Shown here in pieces: positions 39,971-48,978 of a stretch of DNA of 57,606 nt. Position 1 is the stretch's first letter, and the number at the start of each line of letters is the position of its first letter. Position numbers and translations under genes: made by a program. This DNA comes from Granulosicoccus sp. Its GTDB lineage: Bacteria > Pseudomonadota > Gammaproteobacteria > Granulosicoccales > Granulosicoccaceae. The stretch is taken from contig JAHDGK010000033.1 in assembly GCA_020627685.1 (NCBI GenBank), forward strand, positions 1 to 57,606, written 5' to 3'. The notes beneath the pieces are model-generated. The model was given only the letters and a program-made list of their open reading frames with translations. It ran no database searches and was not told the DNA's origin.

Positions 39971-41998
39971 GTGTCGATAACAAAACTAGTGTTGCAAGCA
40001 AGCCAACGAGCTCTCCAATCACTGATTCTGATCGTTGCTGTTCACGCACCTACACTGAACGCCTCCACCGAGATAAACAAACCGGAGTTCGCTACCTGGC
40101 AGGCTGCAGTCGATGCCGGCATGTACGATGAGGCAGTAGAACTAAGCCTCCTAACGGAACAAGACCCGGCTCTACGCGCACTCATTAGTAAAGCAAGCCA
40201 ACTAAATCTAAGTGAGGAACCTCAATGGCGTGCGTTGCTGCACTACAAACCGGCGACGTCTGTTACTTGGCTTAGCCAGGTAGATTCTGCACACTTCTTT
40301 ATGTCAGACAAGGGCAAAGCTTCCCCAGAGGCTGAACTCAACGCCACCCTCGCCGCTCTCTTTTCGACACAGCCAAAACCGCCGCTTAGATTGACTGCTC
40401 ACTGCAGATTCATTGCTCGTAAAGTTTGGCTAAGTGAACAACTACCTGAATTTGATTTACTCGTGCCACAGCAGGACTGCCCTGAGTTCGAACGCTATGT
40501 TAATTATTTAGATGCTAGCGTTCTGACTTTGGTCTTTCCTACAGCACATCCGAATAGCCCGTCTTCCGCTTTCGGGCATACGCTGCTGCGAATTGATAAA
40601 AAAAACCAAAAGCCCGAATCCCGTCTACTGAACATGAGTCTTAACTTTGCTGCGGATGTCGCTCCGGATGTCCCTGCGTTTACTTACGCCGTAAAAGGTT
40701 TAAGTGGTGGTTTCGAGGGGCGATTCAGAATGCTCCCGTACCATATTAAGTTACGAGAATATGGTCAGATAGAAAACAGGGACACGTGGGAATACGAACT
40801 GGATCTTGATCAGGAATCAGTAGACTTGGTTTTACGGCATGCCTATGAAATGCTGATTAGTCATTTTGACTACTTCTTTTTCAGTGAAAACTGTTCCTAC
40901 CATCTTTTGTCTCTATTGGAAGTTGCCTATCCGGATAACCCGCTAACCGATGAATTTAACTGGTGGACAATTCCGGTAGATACGATTAGGGCATTGGAGC
41001 GAAAAAACTTAGCTAATGAGCCTCGGTTTGTACCGTCCGCTATTCGTACGCTTAGGGCACGGCAAGCAAACATGAGTGAAGACGATCTGCAGCTAGCGTT
41101 AACAGCGCTTAACGAGGATCTCTCCAGTATCGACTCACAACTCAACTCACGTTCGCTGGAAGAACAAGTTGCCATCCTCGATTTACTGTCTGACTATGAA
41201 CGCTACAATCGCTTGAAAACCGATCCCAGCGCACTGGGTAGCAGTACGCGGGAAAAAGCTATTTTATCGCGTCGCAGCAAGTTGGGAATAAAGTCAGTGC
41301 TCCCCGATATCGCAACACCTGATAGCACTCCGGTAGATGGACACGGCACCTCTCGCATTGGATTACGTTATCGATTTTCAGACAACAATACTGATATCGT
41401 GGAACTCAGTTTTAGACCTGCCTATCACGACTTTCGCGATCCAAGTGCAGGCTTTGATGATAAGGCTGCTATAGAGCTCGGTGGTATCAGCGTTGCTCAT
41501 GATAGGAGTAACGACGAGTTTTTCCTTAAACGGGTAACTCTGGCCAGTATCCAGTCGGTAGAGCCCATTGGTAGATTCTACAAACCGGTCTCTTGGCACA
41601 CCACCGTTGAGTGGGACAAACCTAATGCTGCTGCAAGCCACCAATTCACCTTTAACGTTGGTGCAGGCATAGCCTTACAACATCAACCAAAGTCCCCTAT
41701 CCTGTTCGCCTTTGGTGAATTTGATCTCATCAACAACAACGATTTATTGGACAGCACCCAAGTACGAATGGGTGCCAGCGCCGGCGCTCATTGGGAACCT
41801 TTAACCGGTTTCAGAACGGGTATAACTGCCAATGTCAGGCATCAAATCGGTGGCGATTTTTATATCGCAACCACTGACATCTGGGCAGGGCTTGCTATCG
41901 GCGAGCAATGGTCTGCCAATGTTGAACTGTCATCGGCGAAAACATCTGACACCAATACCGATACACAACTCAGCGTCGGTATTCGTTCTTATTTCTAG
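39971..41998 (+). CDS. DUF4105 / Lnb-type envelope protein with C-terminal beta-barrel-like domain
   Basis: This 675-residue exported protein (GTG start, N-terminal signal) contains the DUF4105 domain in its middle: 'FPTAHPNSPSSAFGHTLLRI' (His), 'VKGLSGGFEGRFRMLPYH' and 'SHFDYFFFSENCSYHLLSLL' (Cys). Related Lnb N-terminal domains use such Cys and His residues to transfer acyl chains between lipoprotein positions. From about residue 430 it becomes a series of alternating beta strands ('GLRYRFSDNNTDIVELSFRP' onwards) ending in 'LSVGIRSYF', with a C-terminal aromatic typical of outer-membrane barrels. The acyl-transfer role in this organism is inference. Confidence 0.83.
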   Translation: MSITKLVLQASQRALQSLILIVAVHAPTLNASTEINKPEFATWQAAVDAGMYDEAVELSLLTEQDPALRALISKASQLNLSEEPQWRALLHYKPATSVTWLSQVDSAHFFMSDKGKASPEAELNATLAALFSTQPKPPLRLTAHCRFIARKVWLSEQLPEFDLLVPQQDCPEFERYVNYLDASVLTLVFPTAHPNSPSSAFGHTLLRIDKKNQKPESRLLNMSLNFAADVAPDVPAFTYAVKGLSGGFEGRFRMLPYHIKLREYGQIENRDTWEYELDLDQESVDLVLRHAYEMLISHFDYFFFSENCSYHLLSLLEVAYPDNPLTDEFNWWTIPVDTIRALERKNLANEPRFVPSAIRTLRARQANMSEDDLQLALTALNEDLSSIDSQLNSRSLEEQVAILDLLSDYERYNRLKTDPSALGSSTREKAILSRRSKLGIKSVLPDIATPDSTPVDGHGTSRIGLRYRFSDNNTDIVELSFRPAYHDFRDPSAGFDDKAAIELGGISVAHDRSNDEFFLKRVTLASIQSVEPIGRFYKPVSWHTTVEWDKPNAAASHQFTFNVGAGIALQHQPKSPILFAFGEFDLINNNDLLDSTQVRMGASAGAHWEPLTGFRTGITANVRHQIGGDFYIATTDIWAGLAIGEQWSANVELSSAKTSDTNTDTQLSVGIRSYF

Positions 41999-42030
41999 TG
42001 CCTACGTTTTTTTGTCTGTAATATCGGCAC

Positions 42031-43779
42031 ATGCACATTGACACACCGACTACCCAGCTAGCGACTAACCCTAGCGGGCAACTACTTGTTAGCGATACCC
42101 CGATCAGTTTCTGGGGTGGGATAGACCCGGCTAATGGAGATGTCATCGACGAGCATCACCCACTCAGCGGAGAGAACGTCACTTCACGTTTACTGGCCAT
42201 CCCCGGCAGCAGAGGTTCGTGCTCCGGTAGTAGTGTTTTGCTTGAGCTACTGGATTGCGATAAATCACCCGCTGCTTTGATATTTTCCGAGGCAGAAGAA
42301 ATACTGGTTTTAGGTGCGCTTATCGCAAGCGTCATGTTCGATAAATCACTACCACTATTGCGCATTAAAAGTGAAGATTTCAAAACACTGGTCAACGGTG
42401 CAGATGCCCAAATTGATAATGATCTATTGAGAGTATCTACGCAAAACGGCGAGCAACTTATCGCAGGACAACGCATTCATATCGACGTATTCGATGATCA
42501 GTTTAACGATATAAATCTTAGCGATGAAGACAGGCGCCTGTTGTCCGGGGAGTATGGGAAAGCTGCAGAAGTCTCCATGCGTATAGTGCTGAGAATGGCT
42601 CAATTACAATCTGCCACTCATCTCATCGATATCACGCAGGCGCATATTGACGGTTGTGTTTACAACGGTTTGTCTAATTTAAAATTTGCTGAGCGCCTGG
42701 TTGAATGGGGAGCAACCGTTAGAGTACCCACCACGCTGAATGCTCTTTCCGTGGATCAGCAGCAGTGGCGAGGACAGGGTATTGATCCGGAATTTGGAGA
42801 ACCGGCCAGTGCGGTTGGCGATGCGTATGTCGCAATGGGTGCGCGCAATAGTTTTACCTGCGCCCCCTATCTTCTGAATTCTGCGCCTGAAACCGGTGAA
42901 CAAATTGTTTGGGCAGAATCTAACGCAGTTGCTTATGCCAATAGCGTGCTTGGAGCCAAGACTCAAAAGTACCCTGATTTCCTGGATATTTGTATCGCGC
43001 TGACAGGTAGAGCTCCAGCATCGGGCACCCACCTGGACCAAGGCCGCCTACCTACTTTATTTATTGACACTGAGTTTCCCGAACAGGCAGACGATTCCTA
43101 CTGGCCATTGCTTGGATACCATGTGGGTTTGTTGGCTGAGAATTCCATACCATTAGTACGCGGTTTGTCTTCCGCACAACCGAGTACTGACGATCTAAAA
43201 GCGTTTAGTGCGGCATTCGCCACCACCTCTTCTGTGCCCATGTTTCACATGGCAGGCGTGACGCCGGAAGCCGCGCACGTGTCACAGCAGCTGGCTTCAG
43301 ACGAGCACAGCACCCTCCCCGTTAAAACAATAACTATCGATGATTTACGCACCAGCTGGCACTCTTTGAATACGGCTCAAACGAACCAGGTAGATATGGT
43401 GTGTCTGGGCAATCCGCACTTTTCCCACACCGAGGTTAAAGCGTTAAAACGCCTATGCGACTCGCGTGCTAAATCACCGGACGTTGACATTGTCGTTACG
43501 CTGGGGCGAGATATCTATCAGCAATGCCTTGACGATGCCATCATAGGCTCACTGAAAGAGTTCGGCGTCCAGTTTGTTATGGACACTTGCTGGTGCATGC
43601 TGCAGGAGCCAGTGATTCCGAAAACAGGCTCTGTGCTGATGACAAATTCGGGTAAGTACGCTCACTACGGGCCCGGACTGGTTAAACGTCCCATTCACTT
43701 TGGTAGCTTGAAAGATTGCGTGGACGCAGCTTGTAACGGCAGCAGGATCCAGCAAACGCCGGCGTGGCTCACTTCCTAG
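42031..43779 (+). CDS. Aconitase X, fused DUF126-DUF521 type (possible cis-3-hydroxyproline dehydratase)
   Basis: In this 582-residue protein an N-terminal swivelling DUF126 domain ('SFWGGIDPANGDVIDEHHPL', Ser loop 'IPGSRGSCSGSSVLLELL') is fused to the catalytic DUF521/AcnX domain (from about residue 160). The latter has 'AHIDGCVYNGLSNLKFAERL', 'MGARNSFTCAPYLL', 'ESNAVAYANSVLGAKTQKYP' and 'VMDTCWCMLQEP', with cysteines expected to bind an Fe-S cluster. Bacterial AcnX proteins of this fused type are reported to dehydrate cis-3-hydroxy-L-proline. No proline-catabolism neighbour is visible, so substrate assignment rests on family. Confidence 0.85.
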   Translation: MHIDTPTTQLATNPSGQLLVSDTPISFWGGIDPANGDVIDEHHPLSGENVTSRLLAIPGSRGSCSGSSVLLELLDCDKSPAALIFSEAEEILVLGALIASVMFDKSLPLLRIKSEDFKTLVNGADAQIDNDLLRVSTQNGEQLIAGQRIHIDVFDDQFNDINLSDEDRRLLSGEYGKAAEVSMRIVLRMAQLQSATHLIDITQAHIDGCVYNGLSNLKFAERLVEWGATVRVPTTLNALSVDQQQWRGQGIDPEFGEPASAVGDAYVAMGARNSFTCAPYLLNSAPETGEQIVWAESNAVAYANSVLGAKTQKYPDFLDICIALTGRAPASGTHLDQGRLPTLFIDTEFPEQADDSYWPLLGYHVGLLAENSIPLVRGLSSAQPSTDDLKAFSAAFATTSSVPMFHMAGVTPEAAHVSQQLASDEHSTLPVKTITIDDLRTSWHSLNTAQTNQVDMVCLGNPHFSHTEVKALKRLCDSRAKSPDVDIVVTLGRDIYQQCLDDAIIGSLKEFGVQFVMDTCWCMLQEPVIPKTGSVLMTNSGKYAHYGPGLVKRPIHFGSLKDCVDAACNGSRIQQTPAWLTS

Positions 43780-43806
43780 CGCGCTCGGGCTTCGCTCGGG
43801 CTCTAT

Positions 43807-44799
43807 CTACTGCGCTGAGACGTCGCGCTCGCTGTCTGTCTGCAGCATACGATCAGCTGTATAGCGCGTACCGGTAACCGTCGACTCGTTGATCAGCGCA
43901 TCCAGTGCTGCCACGGTAGACTCGGATAGCGCAATGTTGGCAGACGCTGCGTTGTCTTTCATGTGCTGGATGTTGCGGGTACCCGGAATGGGCACCAAAG
44001 TTTCGTCTTCGATGGCGAGCAACCAGGCCAGGGCAAGCTGGGCCATGGTGCACTCGTTGTCTTTGGCTATTTCACCAAATTCAACCAGTAGCGCCTGATT
44101 TTTTGCGAAGGCGTCGGGTTCAAAACGCGGACGCGCAATGGTGCATCGCAGATCGTTATCCGCTAGTTCGTCCACTGATTTGGAAGAACCGGCTAAGAAG
44201 CCTCGCCCCAGCGGAGAAAATGGCACAAACGTTATATCCAACTTACGGCAAAGGTCCAGCACGCCACTTTCCGGTGTTCTTGACCAAAGCGAGTACTCAG
44301 ACTGAACGGCTGCTAGAGCGTATTCCGACTGTGCACGTTCAATGGTTGCGCAGCACACTTCCGACAGACCCAACTCACGGACTTTTCCTTCTTTCACCAG
44401 ATTTGCCATGGTGCCGACACTTTCTTCTATCGGAACCTCCGGGTCGACTCTATGCAGGTAGTACAAGTCGATAACATCGGTGTTTAAACGTTTTAAGCTA
44501 GTTTCGCATTGCTTACGAATGACATCGGGGCGTCCGCTGATTCCGTCTGGAGACAATCCACATTTTGTCGCCAGAACAAATTTGTCGCGGTGGCTGGAAA
44601 GCACCTTACCGAGAAACGTTTCATTGTGCCCGGCGCCATACATATGAGCGGTATCAAAAAACGTGATACCGACATTAAGAGCCTCCAGCAACAACTGCTC
44701 AGAGGCTTCCTCATCGGCAGGTCCATAGCCGAAAGAGATATTCATGGCGCCTAAACCTGTCGGAGACACCGACAGGGAACCAATTTTACGTTCTTGCAA
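43807..44799 (-). CDS. Aldo/keto reductase
   Basis: This 330-residue AKR has 'ITFFDTAHMYGAGHNETFLG' (Asp, Tyr), 'LATKCGL' (Lys) and 'LYYLHRVDP' (His), and the NADPH-binding 'LVPIPGTRNIQHMKDNAASA'. It resembles AKR13-type pyridoxal/aldehyde reductases. It starts 3 bases after the stop of the dimethylglycine-dehydrogenase-like gene, so it is the last gene of that operon and may deal with an aldehyde such as formaldehyde-derived or methylated-amine products; that is speculation. The catalytic residues are all present. Confidence 0.87.
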   Translation of the reverse strand: MQERKIGSLSVSPTGLGAMNISFGYGPADEEASEQLLLEALNVGITFFDTAHMYGAGHNETFLGKVLSSHRDKFVLATKCGLSPDGISGRPDVIRKQCETSLKRLNTDVIDLYYLHRVDPEVPIEESVGTMANLVKEGKVRELGLSEVCCATIERAQSEYALAAVQSEYSLWSRTPESGVLDLCRKLDITFVPFSPLGRGFLAGSSKSVDELADNDLRCTIARPRFEPDAFAKNQALLVEFGEIAKDNECTMAQLALAWLLAIEDETLVPIPGTRNIQHMKDNAASANIALSESTVAALDALINESTVTGTRYTADRMLQTDSERDVSAQ

Positions 44800-44802
44800 G
44801 GA

Positions 44803-47247
44803 CTAACTCCTTAGTGCTTCATTACTCGGATCGTAAGGCGACTCTGCGACGACTTTAGCGTTTCGCAGAACACCGAGGATCTGAACCTGAACTTCTGTTC
44901 CCGGCTCATTCAACTCGGGCTTAATATAACTCAACGCCACACTTTTCCCAATTCGATGTCCAAATCCGCCGGAAGTCGTGTATCCGACGTTTTCACCATT
45001 CTGGAAAACCGGGCATCCGTATAAGGCGTCAGTCTTGTTGACCGTGTCATCGTCACTGTATTCGTCCAGCACCAATGTAGCGAATATGTCTATCAAGGGT
45101 TTTTCCGACTCAGCTACGAGCGCATCTCTGCCTTTAAAAGCTGGCTTGGAGAGATCCACGAAGCGATTCAGACCGGAGCGCAATGGAGAATATTCATGAT
45201 CAAGCTCTGCCTTCCATGCGCGGTAGCTTTTCTCAAGCCGCATAGAATCCATGGCGTACATACCAAAGTCTTTCAAATCAAACGCTTCGCCAGCTTTCAT
45301 GAGCGCTTCGTACAAGGCCAGATGATCTTCCGTCTTCACGTGAAGCTCCCAACCTAACTCTCCCACGTAGTTCACTCGAAGTGCACGCACTGCAATACCA
45401 GAAAGCTGAATATCCTGATAAGTCAGCCAACGGAAAGACTCGTTAGAGACGTCGGTGTTGGTCAACTGTTGCATGACTTCACGGGAACGAGGACCGGCCA
45501 GTACCAGTGTTCCAATATCGTCAGTGATGTCGTTGATTTTTATGTCGCTGCCTTCAGGCAAGTGTTGCTCTAACCACTGATAGTCATGCCACTTAGCCGC
45601 ACCGGCTGTGATTAGCAAATAGTGTTCTTCAGCAAGACGAGTCAGGGTCATTTCAGACCAGACACCACCGTCGTCTGCGCAGAAGTAAGACAAGGACAAA
45701 CGCCCTACACGAGGCATTTTGCCGGCAATTAAGGAGTCCAGCCATTCAGTCGTACCCGCTCCCTGAACGTCGTACTTGGTGAAACCACCCATATCTAACA
45801 GTCCGACATTGTCACGAACATTCAAACATTCAGCTCGCACCGCATCAAACCATTCGCCTTGCTGATAGCTAGGGGCCGCACCTGTAGTATCACCGGATCG
45901 CGCAAACCAGGTAGCTCGCTCCCAGCCACCGCGGGCACCAAACTGCGCACCTTTGTTTTTGAGGGTGTCGTAGGCTGGAGTGACCTTTCGTGGTCTGCCT
46001 GCCGGACGCTCTTCATTGGGGAAATTTATCGCGTATTCGTGCTGGTACAGTTCAAGCGCTCTATCAACCACATAAGGTTGGTCCGCATAGTCGGTGTATC
46101 GACGTGGATCCAAACTCCAAAGGTCCCATTCTGGCTTTCCGTCAATGACCCACTCTGCGATGGACTTACCAGCACCACCGCCCTGACAAATACCGAAACT
46201 AAACCCGTTAATGTGGAAAAAGTTCGGCAGACCGAAAGCAGGCCCGACGTACGGCATGCCATCCGGTGAATATGGGATGGGGCCGTTGATAACGCGCTGC
46301 ACACCCACGCTGCCCAGTATAGGCATACGCTCGCAGGCTTTTTCTATGTACCACTCCAGTCGCTCTAGATCGTCCGGATACAATTCATAGGCGAACTTTT
46401 CCGGAATCTTGCCATCGGTCCAACGCGCAGCGGCATTCTCTTTTTCGTAAGGTCCGAGGATTAAGCCGGTTTTCTCTTGACGGAGATAGTAGGAATCATC
46501 AGGGTCTCGGACCAAAGGCATAAGACCATCCATGGCTTCCAGTTCAGGAATGGATTCAGTGACCAAGTATTGATGCTCTAAAGAGACCATCGGCAGGAAC
46601 TTGCCACCTAATTCGGTGACTTCAGCGCCACGGTAGCCACCCGCGTTGATGACGTATTCACACAGAACATCACCTTTGTCAGTTTGTACCTTCCACTCAC
46701 CTGCGTCCGTTCGGGAGACTCCAGTCACTTTAGTAAATCGGTGAATGGTAGCACCGGCTTTACGTGCGTGCGTGGCGAATGCCTGCGTAAGCTGACTCGG
46801 ATCGATATCACCATCATGCGGGTCCCACAATGCACCCAGAACATCATGATCTTCTAGGAACGGGTTGCGTGCTTTCATCTCTTTGTTATCGATGATTTCG
46901 TAACCCAGCCCCATAGCATTGGCCATGGCTGTTACGTGTTCAAATTCTTCCATGCGTTGTTTGTTCTGAGCAAGGCGAATAGAACCGGTCTGGTGATAGT
47001 TGATGGGATACTCTGGGTCTTTACAGAGCTTCGCATATAGCTCTGTACTGTAATGCTGCATTTTAATGATGTTGCGCGACCCGGAAAACGTTGGAATGTT
47101 TCCGGCTGCGTGCCATGTTGAACCGGATGTCAGTTCATCCATTTCCAACAGCATGCAGTCGGTCCAACCGCGCTCTGCTAAGTGGTAAAGCGCACTGGTT
47201 CCCGCAACGCCACCTCCAATGATGACAACTCTAGCGGTCGATTTCAT
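44803..47247 (-). CDS. Dimethylglycine/sarcosine dehydrogenase-like FAD-GcvT fusion
   Basis: This 814-residue protein has an N-terminal DAO-type FAD domain ('VVIIGGGVAGTSALYHLAER') with 'TSGSTWHAAGN', where the His is the covalent FAD site in dimethylglycine dehydrogenase. 'GVQRVINGPIPYSPDGMPYV' and 'FSFGICQGGGAGKSIAEWVI' follow, and the second half is a GcvT/folate-binding domain ('LAGPRSREVMQQLT', 'YVGELGWELHVKTED', 'GMYAMDSMRLEKSYRAW'). Such enzymes N-demethylate a secondary or tertiary methylamine and transfer the carbon to tetrahydrofolate. It overlaps the MttB-like gene by 4 bases, so the two are translationally coupled and probably act in one methylated-amine pathway. Confidence 0.9.
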   Translation of the reverse strand: MKSTARVVIIGGGVAGTSALYHLAERGWTDCMLLEMDELTSGSTWHAAGNIPTFSGSRNIIKMQHYSTELYAKLCKDPEYPINYHQTGSIRLAQNKQRMEEFEHVTAMANAMGLGYEIIDNKEMKARNPFLEDHDVLGALWDPHDGDIDPSQLTQAFATHARKAGATIHRFTKVTGVSRTDAGEWKVQTDKGDVLCEYVINAGGYRGAEVTELGGKFLPMVSLEHQYLVTESIPELEAMDGLMPLVRDPDDSYYLRQEKTGLILGPYEKENAAARWTDGKIPEKFAYELYPDDLERLEWYIEKACERMPILGSVGVQRVINGPIPYSPDGMPYVGPAFGLPNFFHINGFSFGICQGGGAGKSIAEWVIDGKPEWDLWSLDPRRYTDYADQPYVVDRALELYQHEYAINFPNEERPAGRPRKVTPAYDTLKNKGAQFGARGGWERATWFARSGDTTGAAPSYQQGEWFDAVRAECLNVRDNVGLLDMGGFTKYDVQGAGTTEWLDSLIAGKMPRVGRLSLSYFCADDGGVWSEMTLTRLAEEHYLLITAGAAKWHDYQWLEQHLPEGSDIKINDITDDIGTLVLAGPRSREVMQQLTNTDVSNESFRWLTYQDIQLSGIAVRALRVNYVGELGWELHVKTEDHLALYEALMKAGEAFDLKDFGMYAMDSMRLEKSYRAWKAELDHEYSPLRSGLNRFVDLSKPAFKGRDALVAESEKPLIDIFATLVLDEYSDDDTVNKTDALYGCPVFQNGENVGYTTSGGFGHRIGKSVALSYIKPELNEPGTEVQVQILGVLRNAKVVAESPYDPSNEALRS

Positions 47248-48815
47248 GATACTTCCTCAGTTCTATTCATTGCCTCGAGAGGTAACTCGACATTAAATTT
47301 AGCGCGTATAGCTGCATCAACCTCAGCTGGAATATGCGTTGGGTAATGAGACCCCAAGACTTCATCCACTTTGTTACGCGCCTGTTCGATCAACACCGGC
47401 TTGCCTTGTTCCGCCCACTCTTTCGGACTTGTACGATCACCGATGTTCGGATAGATGTATTCTTTTTGCATGAGGCTCAGTGTTTGTCCATGCCCGAGAA
47501 AATGGTTCGGACCATCGATGCAGACATCTCGCATTGCATCCAGCGAGAGAGTTTCATCATTAACTTCAATGCCTCTGACCGTTCGGTTTATGGCTCCTAG
47601 CATATCGTTATCAATCACCATGCTTTCGTAACAAACACCCAATAGTGATGCGTGCATACCGGCGGATTCATAGATAAGGTTTGCACCAGAGTGAGCTGCC
47701 AGCGTATTGGTGTAGGCTTTTTCATAACCGGACTGAGCATCGGGGAGCTTTGCGTCCGCCATACCTGCAGCAACACCCGTAGGCAATCCGTAGTAGCGAC
47801 CCATCTGACCACAGGCGGCCATCAGCACGGCTTGCTCGCCACTACCGCCACTCATTGATCCGGTTCGTAAGTCGGACACGAAAGGCCAAGTTCCAAAAAT
47901 GGCTGGATGACCCGGTACAAGTAAATTAACGTAGACGAGTCCTGCTAATACTTCGGCCACTTCTTGAACTACTGCACCTGCCAGTGCTGCCGGGCTTGTT
48001 GCACCAGCCTGACCGGCGGCAAGCAATAAAACAGGCATGCCACCTCGAACGGCGGTCTCCATGCAATGACAGGAATCTTCAGCAAATCGCAACGGTGGTA
48101 CAACAAAACAATTGGACATGCTAACGAAAGGACGTTCGCGCCATTTCTTTTCGCTACCCGCGATCATGTGAAGCATCTCTAGTGATTTCGTGACATGCTC
48201 AGGCTCTACCCAGCTACTACCCACATGCTTCGTAGTACCGCTAACCGCGGCGTAACACGTATTGAAATCCAGATCGACAGGTTCCACAACATCACGCGCT
48301 ACCAGACAGCGCTGGAAGTAATGGATATTGTCCATCTTGTCGACTAAACGCGCCATGTCGTACAGATCGTTCAAGGTCGAATCACGATACTCCCGACCTT
48401 CGATGTCTACGATGTGTACAGCCGCCCCAGCGGTGCCGAAATAAACACGAGAACCTGATACTTCTATGTCATGCTTAGGATCTTGCCCGTACAGAACCAG
48501 TTCTTTCGCACAATACCCGAGGACATCCTCGACAAGCGAACGCGGAAAAAGAAGCCTACCGTCTTTGTAAGTCCCCCCTGCTTTGGTCACCGCCTCCACA
48601 CAGGAAGGTATGGCTTGGGCTAGGCCGATGGTCGACAAGGCCGTCATCACTGCCTCGTTAATTTTGTCCATATCGGAATCTGTCAGCGGCTTATATCGGC
48701 CGCTAGTCATTCCTGGGCGAACCGCCTTGTCCTCCTCCGCTAATGGCGCAGCCCTTAAGGCTCTTTTAGCAGCACGCGCGTTGCGTCGGGAAGGCTTCTT
48801 GATTGGGTCGTTCAT
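47244..48815 (-). CDS. Trimethylamine methyltransferase (MttB) superfamily protein, non-pyrrolysine
   Basis: Starting at the ATG at 48815 the protein has 523 residues, like other MttB homologues. The open frame runs further upstream, but that segment is not family-like. The N-terminus is basic ('RRNARAAKRALRAAPLAEED'), followed by 'ALSTIGLAQAIPSCVEAVTK', 'VYFGTAGAAVHIVDIEGREY' and 'PGHPAIFGTWPFVSDLRTGS'. The reading frame has no amber codon, so it is the kind that uses no pyrrolysine, like glycine betaine methyltransferase MtgB. MttB proteins hand a methyl group to a corrinoid protein, yet no corrinoid-protein gene is in this window. It is coupled to the dimethylglycine dehydrogenase-like gene. 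Confidence 0.87.
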   Translation of the reverse strand: MNDPIKKPSRRNARAAKRALRAAPLAEEDKAVRPGMTSGRYKPLTDSDMDKINEAVMTALSTIGLAQAIPSCVEAVTKAGGTYKDGRLLFPRSLVEDVLGYCAKELVLYGQDPKHDIEVSGSRVYFGTAGAAVHIVDIEGREYRDSTLNDLYDMARLVDKMDNIHYFQRCLVARDVVEPVDLDFNTCYAAVSGTTKHVGSSWVEPEHVTKSLEMLHMIAGSEKKWRERPFVSMSNCFVVPPLRFAEDSCHCMETAVRGGMPVLLLAAGQAGATSPAALAGAVVQEVAEVLAGLVYVNLLVPGHPAIFGTWPFVSDLRTGSMSGGSGEQAVLMAACGQMGRYYGLPTGVAAGMADAKLPDAQSGYEKAYTNTLAAHSGANLIYESAGMHASLLGVCYESMVIDNDMLGAINRTVRGIEVNDETLSLDAMRDVCIDGPNHFLGHGQTLSLMQKEYIYPNIGDRTSPKEWAEQGKPVLIEQARNKVDEVLGSHYPTHIPAEVDAAIRAKFNVELPLEAMNRTEEVS

Positions 48816-48978
48816 AGCATGAGTACCATTCGCGGGAGGAACAATTAACCATTCAAGTATCAACCCGGAAGTGGTACCTAGGCCGCATCGCCACGACTCA
48901 TACACACACTGAAGCGACAGGCATGACGCTAATGTACGATATCTGTGGAGAAAGCCCAGCCTGCCCCCGCAAACAGGG

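Noticed and set aside
43783-43802. Tandem GCTCGGGCT copies between aconitase X and the aldo/keto reductase
   Set aside because: Only two short copies; could be chance or a weak structure, not enough for a repeat element.
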